Source: Hyparrhenia diplandra (Eukaryota > Streptophyta > Magnoliopsida > Poales > Poaceae). Taken from it: 64,000 bases of DNA. Shown here one piece after another: positions 1 through 10,761 of the stretch. The DNA lies in NCBI GenBank assembly GCA_015847255.1, contig JADLZK010006520.1, forward strand, positions 62,001 to 126,000, read 5' to 3'. The translations under genes were made by a program, and so were the position numbers. Positions within the stretch are counted from its first letter, which is position 1. Each line of letters starts with the position of its first letter. Below the pieces are notes generated by a model that made no database searches, had not been told where the DNA came from, and saw only the letters and a list, made by a program, of their open reading frames with translations.

Positions 1-1079
1 CCAAGCCGCCTACCCCCTCAACCGTGGCGTGCACTCATATCCGCAGGTGTCGTAATACCCGGGCACCATGCCCGCATATTAGAGCACTACTCTTGTCCCC
101 CCAGGATCCCCACTCGTCGAATGGACGGACTAGAACAAGAGCAAACCCGAAGGAACAACGAACCGTTATCCCACCTCTAATCAAGTTAGGCATATGATGA
201 TCGATGATGAACTGAGATGAACATGTCAAGATTATGATATGTAAACTATATGCTAGTTCATATACCAACACAAGAACATGAACAAGACTATACTCTAGTT
301 CATAAGTTAGGCCAAGAACATAGATATAAGACTTGTAAATAGAAGAATGCTCCATAGAGAAGATGTATTACCAAAGCACTTTCTTCTAGGAGACAAGCCC
401 TCCTTGTAGCTCTTCTACTCCAAGTGCTAACCAAGAACTAAGAAGAAGAAGAAAGTAGAAGAAGAAAGGAGAAGTAGAAGAAGAGAGAGAGGTAGAGGTG
501 GTAGAGAGAGAGAGATTGCTGGTTTGATGGACTCCAAGTGGTGTGTGTTGAGAGAGGGAGAGAGGGGCCCTACTTATACACTTGGAGGAGGGGCCTAAGT
601 GCTAAATTACACCAAAACCGACACGGTAAACCTTCCTATTCTCGAGCAAACCGACCATCCAACGGCGGGAATCCCCATTTGGCGGGTGCACAAACCGCCT
701 CCCGAGGGCGGGGCCGAAACCGCCTCGGGGAGGGTGCGGCCGCACGGTGGTGCACGCCAAGACCAGGCTCGGCCTGGCCCGGGCCTCGGTGGGGTGTCTT
801 CCCTTGTCTTGAAAAGTTGTGGGCCGGGCTTGGCTCGGCCCGTTTTGATGTTTTGGGTCGATTTGCTCTGGGCTTGTGTTTTGCAATAATGCGCTTTCCC
901 GGATGGCGTACTTTGGTCGATTTTCCACTTGCTTTTATTATAAATCTGCAAAATAAAATAATAGACACTACAAGTGGAATTTTATTAGTGATAAATGCAT
1001 ATGAGTATAAAAGGTATAGTTTTACTCCCTTTATGGTAGTAAGTTGACGGGAAAAATATGTCGTTGGTGACCGTCAACA
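1..1079 (-). repeat. 3' LTR of the Athila-like element, partial
   Basis: Matches 7110-8186. In the first ~300 bases I count about four differences; most divergence lies in 600-860. The outer ~615 bases that the other LTR has lie beyond the window start. It includes a GA-rich run at about 436-514 and ends GTCAACA at 1079. Confidence 0.88.
571..580 (-). promoter_or_regulatory. LTR TATA box
   Basis: On the minus strand this reads TGTATAAGTA, followed by a long CT-rich tract. The same box is at 7679-7688 in the other LTR. It is the best TATA candidate within the LTR. Inferred from sequence only. Confidence 0.5.
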
Positions 1080-1101
1080 AACTCCCCAAGCTTACCCTTT
1101 G
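1080..1101 (-). other. Polypurine tract of the Athila-like element
   Basis: On the minus strand, a purine-rich stretch ending AAGCTTGGGGAGTT directly abuts the LTR start TGTTGACGG. This is the usual place and form for the plus-strand primer in plant gypsy elements, and it fixes both the LTR edge and the minus orientation. Confidence 0.75.
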
Positions 1102-1415
1102 CGCGTCCTCGAGCAAAAAGAGATAAGTACTTGGTTGTTGATCGGGAGTTGCTATTATGCCGATTACGTTTTACAAGTGCCGGGGTTATAATAGGATTTT
1201 CTACTAGAGTTTGAATAAAATGGCACATCTTTTTTCCCATCCTTTATTACCTTTCATCGTAGCGGGGCTTTCTAGCTTTTCTCAAAGTCTTGGGCGGTTG
1301 CCGATAGAACGGTTATAAGTAAATACTTATCATTCGTCCTTTTGATCAACTTTCTTATCCGAGATTTATTTAGTTAGATGATATTTATTTTTTCGAGAAA
1401 GTATGGGCTTTATTG

Positions 1416-1459
<44 letters not shown>

Positions 1460-2706
1460 TTTGGAGAGGTGGGCTCTTGTCGCCCCTAGACTTTTTGTCT
1501 TTTATTTCCTCTCTTTTTCTTTCTCTTCTTTTTTTTAGAGATGTGGGCTCTACTCGCCCTCGGACACTTGTCCATTTTTCATCTCATTTTTCTTTCTCTT
1601 TTTTTTAGCATAGCCCATATCATTTCTCTTTTCTTTCAAAGTAGATTCCCGGATGTCAAGTTTCTCTTTTTTTGACGAAATCATAGCAAATCCATTTGTA
1701 CCATATCATACTTGGCAACAACTTAGACTAGATAGAGCCTATGCAACCCACATGAATCGGGTTTTTTCAGGATGAGTTTTTAGACTTAGCCACTAAACCC
1801 AAACTTTAGAGAAATTCGAATTATAAACTAGGCAAAGGCAAAGCATAAGACGAGCAACTATTCATCATTTCAACAAGGGACTAAGACTAAACATTTTTAT
1901 AGCTCATATATATAAACATTAAGGCACATAGAAGAGCTACTTATTCTATTTTTGGATTTTCTCCCATTTTTTTTTTTAGTTTTAGTTTTTTTTTTTAGAT
2001 GCAAGATTGCTTTGGAATGTAAACATGCTAAAATAAAATAAAAATTTGATGGAAGTAAATATGCAATGCAATGATACACGTGGGGGTCCTCCCCAAGCTA
2101 TCTGGAGGCCTCTTGATCGGGATCGAAGCCTTGGTACCTCCGGAATGCTTCCTCGCGTGCGTTGCGAGTAGCCATGTTGGACTCCAATTGGGTCCATCTC
2201 TGCCGACTCGCTTTGCTCCCGATTCGCTGCCATCATGCGGTACTTTGCACATGGGTATTGAGCGTGTGCTCAATGTTCCTAGTGCGGACGTCGAGGTCTT
2301 TGCAACTGGATACCGATAGCCTCCACCCCTTGTGGTGGTGCTTTGTCTTTGGGCCCCGGTGGGGGCATATCATCCGAGCTGTCGTCAAAGTCAAATCTGT
2401 TGGCCCTCCATGCTCTGTATCTCCTTGGGCCACTCGATGGTGGTGGTGATTCGAGGCGGCGGCTCCCACCTAGGATCATACCCGGGTATTACCCCCGGGG
2501 TCCCCATAGGATGAGGCCATGCTGCCTGAAACATCGGTGTAGGTCGTGGGCTGTGGTCGTGGCGTGAAGTAGGGGCTCATGGGAGGAGGATCCGACCTCC
2601 GGTCTCCCGACACTGCGTGAAGCGATGGGGGTGTCTTTCTGCGCAAGCTATCGCCATCTCGAGCTCAAATGTTAGTGCACAGCTTTTATACAAGCGTAAG
2701 TCCGGG
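1102..2706. other. Non-coding 3' interior of the Athila-like element
   Basis: No supported gene. It contains (TA)17 at 1417-1450 followed by a T run, several T-rich tracts (1500-1680, 1960-2000) and a more GC-balanced part at 2080-2650. Short frames on both strands here show no recognisable domain. Confidence 0.6.
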
Positions 2707-3684
2707 TTAGGTAACCGAACTATAGTTACATAGCCGGGGGAAAAGATGACCAAGCTCGCCGGATGGTAAAATCTTAACTAAGTGCGCACAAGCCTGCAAG
2801 AATGATCCAAAAATCCCAGGTGTGGAAATGTACTCTATCTGGCTGATTATCCAAAGCTCCAATCGCGAAGCGAGGCGTGTGATAAGAGATGTGCGGTGTG
2901 AGGCGGCAACTTTTGTGATAATATGTAAAAAGTTCACGCACATCTCTACCATGGAGCTACTTTCTCCTTGTGGACAATAGCATAGAGTAATTTTAATTCA
3001 ACCTCATTCACCCATCTAACCCCGTGTCTAGGAAACAAAGTCAACGAGATCCGGCGATGGATATATCTAAGTGATGGGTCTTTGGATACGTGAGTGGCGA
3101 GGTTTGAAAGTACCGGCCTCATGAGCACCGAATATTTCCTCCCAAAAGTGATTTCGACAAAGCCGGGAGAGCAAAGCATCTATGTTTAGTGCACATCTAT
3201 AGCTGAAACCCCCGGTGACGAGCTAGGTCCGCCCACGTGACGTGATAAAGTGTACCAAAAAGGCGGAAAGAAATTCCTAGCTGGTCCTCTCTTGGTGTGC
3301 ACAAGAATTGAATTGTCGGAAGGCGAGAACCTTCCTCCTCGAGAGGAATATATCCCGCCACCCGACCGCTCTCCAAAGGATAGGAAATTCATCGTCCATA
3401 CCTGTTTGTTCGAGGAGCTCGAGTCGATTCGGGCGTGTCTTTGGAACACACGGTCCTTGAGTAGGAGATATGCTTGCATCTCCGATCTCCACGGATGTCG
3501 AGGGTGCGGCGCGTCGGCCGTTGATTGTCGGGGAGCTTGAGCTTCTTCCTCCCCGACAGTGCGGCGTCTTCTTGCATGGGGAGTCTTCAAGATCGTCGAA
3601 GTTGAGGGCGGAGCTTGTGCTTGTTTGTCGTGAGCTATGTCTTGACGACCGCCTCAACCCGAAGATCTTCCCGGCTTTCTTCAT
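2707..3684 (-). pseudogene. ATHILA ORF-1-like protein, broken
   Basis: The likely start is the Met at 3684 (MKKAGKIFGL), about 195 bases downstream of a TATA box. The N-terminal third is rich in Ser and Arg. The frame then breaks near 3277-3190. Two further frames (2946-3179 and 2707-2952) carry stretches such as FGRKYSVLMRPVLSNLATHV, YIHRRISLTLFPRH and NEVELKLLYAIV. These match the conserved part of the ATHILA ORF-1 / env-position protein that I know from grass Athila-type elements. The role of this protein is not established; it has been discussed as envelope-like. Here it cannot give a full-length product because the frame changes at least twice. Assignment rests on remembered family patterns, not on a search. 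Confidence 0.55.
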
Positions 3685-3878
3685 GGCTTCGAAAAAAGCG
3701 ATTGAGCAAGACCTCGGGTGTGCAAGGGTTAGATGAAAGTATGAACTTTCACACCCGTGTTCTTGCTCGGCACAATGTTTTTGGTGGAGAAAATAGAGTG
3801 TAGAACAAGTGGGAGAGAGTGTGAGAGTGAGAGAGTGTGAAAATGAGAGGTGGGTGCTCTCACACCGGTGCTTCGGGC

Positions 3879-3888
3879 TATTTATAGC
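3879..3888 (-). promoter_or_regulatory. Internal TATA box upstream of the ORF-1-like frame
   Basis: CTATAAATAG on the minus strand, about 195 bases before the Met at 3684, followed by GA/TC-rich leader DNA. It lies deep inside the element, far from either LTR, so it could drive separate transcription of the ORF-1-like frame. Inferred. Confidence 0.5.
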
Positions 3889-4308
3889 CGAGCCAACGGC
3901 CGAGGGTCGGTCCACACAACGGCTAGGAGCCGTTGGCGGCGGGACCGGCGGCGCCCAAAGATGGGTGCGGGCGCACCCCTGGCGCTTGGCGCACCGCGCC
4001 CAAGGCATTTGCCGGTGTGCTTTGGCGTGGTGTGCACAACGGTCACAAAAAGTTCGTGGGTCGTTGTTTGCTCGCTATTTGGTTCGACCGTTTTTCTCCC
4101 CCTGTTTGAATTTCTCCAAAAAATTTTCAAATATAAATTTATTTTTGAATAGAAAAATTATTTTAAAAATATTTTTGTTTATACTTTTTATGTAGAAAAC
4201 ATTTTTCTTTATTTTTCATGAAAGAATTTATTTTATTTATGAAAACTTTTTATTTTAGTTTTCGAAAATATTTTCTTATGTAATAAATATTTTTGTTAAT
4301 AAAATATT

Positions 4309-4849
4309 TTATAAAACACAAATATATATATATATATTTTTTTCAAATTTACCCCATTTTTTTTTCTTTTTGGATATACCCCATTTTTTTTTTTGAGCGA
4401 GGTTATTTATAGTCACTGTCGACTCTCCCTTCTTCGGGCGGGAAGCACCGCTCAGGGGTCTGGTCGATCCTTCAACACTCCACACACGGTTTTGATGACG
4501 ATGAATTCGGGTGTGTTGTTGTTTGTACCCGATGAATGGGCACTTTACCGCCTTACTCTCGGCGTGGAAGATTATGAAGCCTTTCCCCATGCGGATATCG
4601 GCTTTGGCCGTATAGAGAAATGGCCTCCCCAGGGAGGAGAGACGTATCCTCCGATGGGCCCATATCCGGGATCACAAAATCTGCGGGGATGTACTCCGTC
4701 GTATTTTGACTAGCACGTCTTGAGTATTCCCTCCGGCCGCCTTGTTGATTGATCTGCCATTTGGAGGGCGAAGTTGGCAGGAGTAAGCGTTCCTCCATGG
4801 ATTTTTGTTGAAGGTGGCCTTGGACATCACATTGATCCGGCCCCGTGTC
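4309..4849 (-). pseudogene. Retroviral-type aspartic protease remnant (Athila pro)
   Basis: Reading down from 4849 on the minus strand there is an active-site-like DTG triad at about 4841-4849. A later stretch, PADFVIPDMG from 4687, is the typical second half of plant gypsy proteases, and KGFIIFHAESKAVKCPF lies at 4590-4535 in another frame. The protease would cut the Gag-Pol polyprotein. The frame changes at least twice and stops are present, so it is not functional as it stands. No reverse transcriptase follows, unlike in a full Athila element. Confidence 0.6.
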
Positions 4850-6341
4850 ACGAGAATGCGTTGACGGAAGGTGTGGGGGCCAATAGCACGATTGATGAGT
4901 GGACGCCGAGGTCACCCTTCTTGGCAATGAATGGCGAGCTCACGGGGACCTTCTTTAGCTTCTTTGGGTTGACCGAGCCTCGAGATATCATGTTAATCGA
5001 CTCGTCGCGGCGGAACCTCGAGGTTGCCCCAGGATCCTTCCCAGAGTCGTTAAGCGGCACTTGGGCGCAATCACGGGCCATTTGTGTTTCTATCATTTTG
5101 TTGAAGCTTATTTGGTTCTTCACGGCCGACGTCAACCCTTCGAGCTTATTATTTACTCCCTCAAGGATCTTGTCTTGATGGCTCATCTTTTTTGGTGAGG
5201 TTTTTCGTTAATTTTCGCCTAGCCCGGTACCAGTCCTTCAATGATGGGCGACCCGGGGGTTGTAATTGGAGTTGTACCTGGTTGCCTTGGAATGGTGGCT
5301 TGGATCGGTTGTTCGGCAACCTTTGCGGTTGGCGATACCCGTTGCCGTTGTTGATGAAGGCAGCTTCTTCACGGGTCTCGAGGCGATTATCCCCGAGTGG
5401 CCAACTTCACCACACGTCTCACAGGTCATGTGAGCGTGCGTGGCGTAAAGCGGGCGCTAGTCCGTCTTTGCGCTCCTCCGGTTTCTTTAGCGAGAAGATC
5501 CATTTTTGCGGCAAGCATATCCGCCTCCTTCACGGTATGCATGCCTTTTTGTGTTTTGGCTAGGGCTCTGTCTTCGCCCGGCTACGGTTTGCCACCATTT
5601 TATCGATCGGGGCTGTTGCACGATCTATGGTGGCGATAGAAAACAGCGCCACCAGCCGGGCATCGAGGTGCCCCGCCGATATGGCCGTGAGACCATTGTA
5701 GAAGTGCGGAGCACCGGCCCGACTCTCCATCCCGTGGTGCGGGCATGCTAGAATGTACTCCCGCGGCCCCACGCCTCCGGAATGGGTTCCATTGAAATTC
5801 TGCCGGAAATTGGCGATTCTCCCCCTCGGGGCATTAGTTTTGCCCATGGGGAAGAACTTAGCGAGGAACGCCGCGGAGCACTTGGCCCACTCTTCGCCCA
5901 CGACTTCCTTGTCCTGTAGAACCATTGTTTCGCCTTCCCCACGAGGGAGAAGGGAAACAAAGCGGAGCGATGATGACGCCCGTGCGACGTCCTGATGACG
6001 ATGGTGTCGCATAGCTCCGTGAAGTGTTGGAGATGAGCGTTTGCCCTCGCTAGGCGATCCCGTAATGGACCGCCTCGCACCATATTGATCCCCCGTCGGC
6101 GCAGCTCAAAGTTTTGTCCGCCACATTTACCACCGGCCCAAAGTGGGCACGCGTTGGTGACGGCGGGAGTAGAGAAATCGCGGCGGCGACCGGGCCATGG
6201 CTTGAGTTGCGGTTGGTGCGAGGGGATGTCGGTCTCGTATCGGGGTTCCGACCAAAGAAGAAGGCGACGAGACTTTGCTTCTTCCTTAGGAGTGCCTACG
6301 GATCGGAGATGAAGTTTTCGCAAAGAGGGAAACCCCGACAT
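4848..6341 (-). pseudogene. Athila-type Gag, frameshifted
   Basis: Gag forms the particle of the element. Recognisable parts in order: INMVRGGPLRDRL...ANAHLQHFTELCDTIVI and LFPFSLVGKAKQWFY (frame 5748-6341); AAFLAKFFPMGKTNAPRGRI, EYILACPHHGME and FYNGLTAISAGHLDA (frame 5560-6012); a zinc-knuckle remnant CETCGEVGHSG (5238-5429); and ISFNKMIETQMA (4848-5186). The order and motifs are those of Athila Gag. The protein is split over at least four frames. The zinc knuckle loses its final Cys, and a frame change follows it directly. Start assumed near 6341; not certain. Confidence 0.78.
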
Positions 6342-6470
6342 ACACTATCTGTTTTCATCCACAACAGGAGAAAACATAAAAGATTAGCCTCAGTATGAGC
6401 AAATGGTAGCCACACGCGACAGTTCATATTTATAGCCAGCTATTTATTATTTTTTTTTTCACAATGCCTT

Positions 6471-6487
6471 CCCGGCAACGGCGCGAA
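6471..6487 (-). other. Primer-binding site, tRNA-Asp type
   Basis: On the minus strand TTCGCGCCGTTGCCGGG, beginning 6 bases inside the LTR edge at 6494. Athila elements usually carry TGGCGCCGTTGCCGGGG-like sites; here the first bases differ, so pairing would be imperfect. Confidence 0.75.
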
Positions 6488-6493
6488 AATGCT

Positions 6494-8186
6494 TGTTGAC
6501 ATTTCTTAGCGCAATCAAAGGAAAAGCAGTATAAAACCCATCCCCAATAACAAAGACGAAATGCGTGGCCCGACATTCCCAAGTAAAACCACCATGTCGG
6601 TGATCCGAAAGGGATTGTCAACGGGATAGATCTTGCCATCTTAGATATTTCATCAAAGCGCGCGGATCTATCATTGTAGCATTTTCACGGAAGTATTCGG
6701 GTATCGTTATTTATATTTTCCCAAAAGGAAGGCATGTGATTAATAAGCTAGCATGGCATCCGAATAGAGGAACATGTGTTTGCTTAGACCAAATTGTTCA
6801 TAACGGGGGTAAGCAATAATGGTTTATGGATAGTGTGACACACACTTAAGAATCCACCAAGCAAAAGGATAAAGAAAATAGATAAAGAATGAATAAATAA
6901 TCTAATGGAGTAATTCTAATGTATCTAGTCATGGCCATACAAATGAATAGTTAGGATCATATGCAAACCGATTTAATCATGGTTAGGTCTAGGATAACAT
7001 GGGGAGACTCCCCGGATACCATACGGCCCGATAGGAAGCATTTACGAACTCCTACAAAGACACACGAACGTGGGGGGATTTCAAAGGGGACGGTCAAGGC
7101 TTGTCACGACCAAGCCGCCTACCCCCCTCAACCGTGGCGTGCACTCATATCCGCAGGTGTCGTAATACCGGGCACCATGCCCGCATATTAGAGCACTACT
7201 CTTGTCCCCCCGGGATCCCCACTCGTCGAATGGACGGACTAGAACAAGAGCAAACCCGAAGGAACAACGAACCGTTATCCCACCTCTAATCAAGTTAGGC
7301 ATATGATGATCGATGATGAACCGAGATGAACATGTCAAGATTATGATATGTAAACTATATGCTAGTTCATATACCAACACAAGAACATGAACAAGACTAT
7401 ACTCTAGTTCATAAGTTAGGCCAAGAACATAGATATAAGACTTGTAAATAGAAGAATGCTCCATAGAGAAGATGTATTACCAAAACACTTTCTTCTAGGA
7501 GACAAGCCCTCCTTGTAGCTCTTCTACTCCAAGTGCTAACCAAGAACTAAGAAGAAGAAGAAAGTAGAAGAAGAAAGGAGAAGTCGAAGAAGAGAGAGAG
7601 GTAGAGGTGGTAGAGAGAGAGATTGCTGGTTTGGTGGACTCCAAGTGGTGTGTGTTGAGAGAGAGAGAGAGAGGGGCCTACTTATACACTTGGAGGAGGG
7701 GCCTAAGTGCTAAATTACACCAAAACCCACTGGTAAACCTTCCTATTCGAGCAAACCGACCATCCAACGGCGGGAATCCCCATTTGGCGGGTGCACAAAA
7801 CCGCTCCCCGAGTTTGGGCGAAAACCGCCTCGAGGGGAGGGTACGGCCGCACAGTGTCGTAGCGCACCCCCCTGGCTTCGGCCTGGCCCGGGCCTCGGTG
7901 GGGTGTCTTCCCTTGTCTTGAAAGTTGTGGGCGGGCTTGGCTCGCCCGTTTTGATGTTTTGGGTCGATTTGCTCTCGGTTTGTGTTTTGCAATAATGCGC
8001 TTTCCGGATGGCGTACTTTTGGTCGATTTTCCACTTGCTTTTATTATAAATCTGCAAAATAAAATAATAGACACTACAAGTGGAATTTTATTAGTGATAA
8101 ATGCATATGAGTATAAAAGGTATAGTTTTACTCCCTTTATGGTAGTAAGTTGACGGAAAAAAATATGCCGTTGGTGACCGTCAACA
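6494..8186 (-). repeat. 5' LTR of the Athila-like element, complete (1693 bp)
   Basis: Bounded by TGTTGACGG at 8186 and TGTCAACA at 6494 when read on the minus strand, with the primer site just inside. Its TATA box is at 7679-7688 (TGTATAAGTA). The edges are inverted copies of each other over 7 bases (TGTTGAC / GTCAACA). Confidence 0.82.
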
Positions 8187-9470
8187 CACGGGATGGACCT
8201 TATGATGATGGACCTCCCCTGTTTGTCCCGGTTGGGTGACGATCGGCCTGGTTGAGGGTTCTTGGCCGTGGATGATGCACTCCTCACGGGGTTCTTGTCA
8301 ATATGAGCCCTCTTTGCGCGCCCTCTAAAGGAATCTCCGGTCTTCTCTTGAGTAGTCCCGGGCGCTCCTCGAATACGCATGTCTTTGCGTTGCGTAATCT
8401 GTAGGGAAATTGAAAGGTAATACGGGTGATGTCCGGGGTTATATCGAACTCGCCTCCTTTCTCCCGAGTTGGAAAGGTATTGGTTGAAAAAAGTTTTCGA
8501 GTTGGAGTAGCTTCCTAATCAAGCCGGAGTTGGAGTCGTACTGCCGAGTTGCTTCCGGAGTTCGTACTTTCGAGCCCTGGTTGTCTACCTTCCCCCGAGC
8601 TGGTTTCGGGTTTGGGCCCTTCCGTGTTGGTTCCCCGAGCAAGTTTTGAGTTTGTTCTCCGTCTTTGAGGCGGTTTCCAATCGTCGATTCTTTGGAGCTT
8701 CTCGACGAAGTTTACAGTTCTCCGGTCTCGAATTCTTGATGGTGCGGTTTCGAGTTTTCGCCGTTGTCGTCGATCTCGCGAAGCCCATGAACCGAAGATG
8801 ATCGTCTTCCTCGTCGATGTACTCATGATGTCGTGGTCCGCGGACTCTCGTGCTGAAATTCGGCGAGAGCCCCTACAGCGCGCCCGGTATCGATGTTTTA
8901 CGACCGAGAGCACGCCGCGGGGTGAACCGGGCGGTTGTTCGAGCCCTCGATGAACACGGAGCCCGGCGGTTTGTTCTTGCGGTGACATGGAGAGCGGGGT
9001 TTTTATGCGGTTCGGGCCCTCAATCAAGGATCGAGTAAAGACCTTTACGTCCGGTCGGCGTGAGCTGTTTTTTGATTGATGGGGTTAGGCCGAGAATCGG
9101 CCGTGAAGCTTACGGCGCTTGGTCGTAGCCAAGCTTGTGCCCAGATGTATGTGCGTACTCGCCCCTCTCTACGAGGTGTTCCTTGGCCGCCTTTTATAGT
9201 CCAAGGGGCCAAGGAACTCGCTTCGTTCCTAGTCGGATCTGAGAGAGGGTTGTCCATAGAGGAACCGAACACCCAAACCCTTTATAAGGTAACCCCGACT
9301 AGTGTTCTATCCTAGTTACAACGAAGTCCTTTAGCTATGCTTCCATTGCCTTCGAGGGAGTTGTTTTGTGGGTCGCGCAGCTTGGATAGAACCCCTGCGC
9401 ACAACTTCGGTAGAGTTCTTTGGTGATCCTGTATCCACGTGAATCCGAGAAAAAACATAAAGATACGAGA
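8187..9470 (-). mobile_element. Decayed LTR-retrotransposon fragment
   Basis: No complete gene. 8700-9460 read on the minus strand looks like an LTR promoter and leader: CTATAAAAGG at 9190-9199, then an Arg-rich untranslated-looking stretch. 8187-8700 has weak minus frames (8515-9027, 8439-8642) that are low-complexity, rich in Arg, Ser and Thr, with no domain I recognise. The family is unknown and the edges are undefined, so this call is an inference from the promoter-like layout. Confidence 0.35.
9190..9199 (-). promoter_or_regulatory. TATA box in the decayed LTR fragment
   Basis: CTATAAAAGG on the minus strand, GC-rich on both sides, as in the U3 of many grass gypsy LTRs. Confidence 0.45.
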
Positions 9471-9846
9471 TGACTCTTAGAAGGGTACTGGCAACTACTG
9501 ACAACAAAATACTTGCCAAAATACTAGAATGTAATGAGAAAAGAATGAAGATACTATTGACTCTTAAAAGGTACTAGCAAAATCGACAACTCTTAAAAAC
9601 GCCATGAACCGTAAACTCGGCAAACACCATGAACCCTAAACTCGGCAAACGCTATTACAAATGTCAGGAAACCTTGCCTAATAGGGGGGCATGTTTAAAA
9701 TTAGCAATTATTGATAACTACTGAAACTAAACAAACCTTATACTCGGCAAACACCATAAACCTTAAACTCGGCAAACACTATGAACACTAAACTCTCGGC
9801 AAATGCCACCGAAAGTGTCTCCCAAAAATAATGTATGGGAGGGGGT
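9471..9846. repeat. Composite satellite, left part
   Basis: 9471-9595 is the ATACT-type repeat (for example GAAGATACTATTGACTC). 9600-9660 and 9735-9800 are the ~25 bp CCATGAACCCTAAACTCGG repeat. 9665-9725 and 9800-9846 are a spacer that recurs elsewhere (CCTTGCCT...GGGGGGCATG). The satellite is broken at 9846 by a solo LTR. Confidence 0.75.
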
Positions 9847-10761
9847 TGTTGACGCGTTTCTTAACGTATGCGAGATAAATCCGCAAGCGCACGGAATTGT
9901 CGTTGTAGCTTTCACCGGAAGTATTCGAGGTATCGTATTTTCCACGAGGGGAACAGTTGCGCTCTAATCTTTGAAACGAGGGCCACCCTAGGATAACTAT
10001 GGATAGTGAGGTATCTTTATGGGCTTAGGTTTTCGGTAGGGATTTCTAGGGCTTGTTATCTCCCTTGCTTCGGCACCTCGCTAACGCCCAACCGGGCGAC
10101 TTAGGCAATTAGCTCTACGTCACGACCCGAACGTGGGGGGATTTCAAGGGACGGTCAAGGCTTGTCACGACCCGACCCGCCTACCCTCTCAACCGTATGA
10201 TTTCATGTTGGATTTGGGCCTCGACTTCTTGGGCTTGTTTTTATGGATTTCATCACCGGCCACACATTGAACGTACTCCTATGCACTTAATGTACCACCT
10301 CGCCAAGGTTGGGCGGTTTGGCACCAAAGTGGGTGCAAGGGCGCACCTTAGGGTGCGTAGCACTGCCCCGATCTGGCTCTACTGAGCTCGGGCTTTGGCG
10401 AGTGTGTGGGCTGTGTTGAGTCTCAAAAGTCGTGCCACGCCATTTGCTCGGTTTGGTTTGCATCGTGTTGGGCTCATTTCCATTGGGGTGAAGGATGTTC
10501 TCAAATGCACGCTTTCCGGAAGGCGCATTTTGGTGCCTTTTCTCCTTGTTTATCCTTGCTTCGCATTGGGCCATTTTTATCTTGTATATTTTCCTTTGCT
10601 TTTGGCCCAATATATATATATGTTTTCAACATTGTCCTGCAAAACAAGTAAAGTACCAAAACTTATGGAAAAGGTTAGCTCGAAGTCCTATTGCTATTGT
10701 GTTTGGGTAGTTTTATGCTAATGTTGACTGTGATAAAATATGTAGTTAACGACCGTCAACA
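9847..10761 (-). mobile_element. Solo LTR related to the Athila-like LTR (915 bp)
   Basis: Begins TGTTGACGCG and ends GACCGTCAACA on the plus strand. It shares with 6494-8186 the ends, the block around CGTGGGGGGATTTCAA...GGCTTGTCACGACC, and the part near GCGCTTTCCGGA. It lacks the middle of the longer LTR. The flanks are ggggt (9842-9846) and ggggc (10762-10766), a 4 of 5 match expected for a target duplication. Upstream ...gtatgggagggg joins downstream gggcatacttttcaaaag to give the intact satellite spacer seen at 11880 and 12240. No internal region remains, as expected after LTR-LTR recombination. Orientation follows the Athila LTR. Confidence 0.8.

Larger units (their letters stand above)
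1..8186 (-). mobile_element. Athila-like Ty3/gypsy element, non-autonomous, left end cut by window
   Basis: Two direct copies of about 1.08 kb (1-1079 and 7110-8186) are the shared part of the LTRs. The complete LTR is 6494-8186 and reads TGTTGACGG...GTCAACA on the minus strand. Inside its inner edge lies a primer-binding site of the tRNA-Asp type seen in Athila elements, and a polypurine tract abuts the other LTR at 1080. The 5.4 kb interior holds gag and protease remnants (4309-6341) and an ATHILA ORF-1-like frame (2707-3684). I find no reverse transcriptase, RNase H or integrase motif between 1080 and 4300, so this looks like a non-autonomous derivative that would depend on a relative for replication enzymes. 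Only one flank is in the window, so a target duplication cannot be tested. Confidence 0.85.

Noticed and set aside
2028..2567. Short frames on both strands at 2028-2567
   Set aside because: Mutually overlapping, no domain, within the non-coding 3' interior of the Athila-like element.
7110..8186. LTR start at TGTCACGACC (7102) instead of 6494
   Set aside because: The primer-binding site lies next to 6494, and TGTTGAC/GTCAACA edges match at 6494 and 8186. The 1-1079 copy only seems to start there because the window cuts it.
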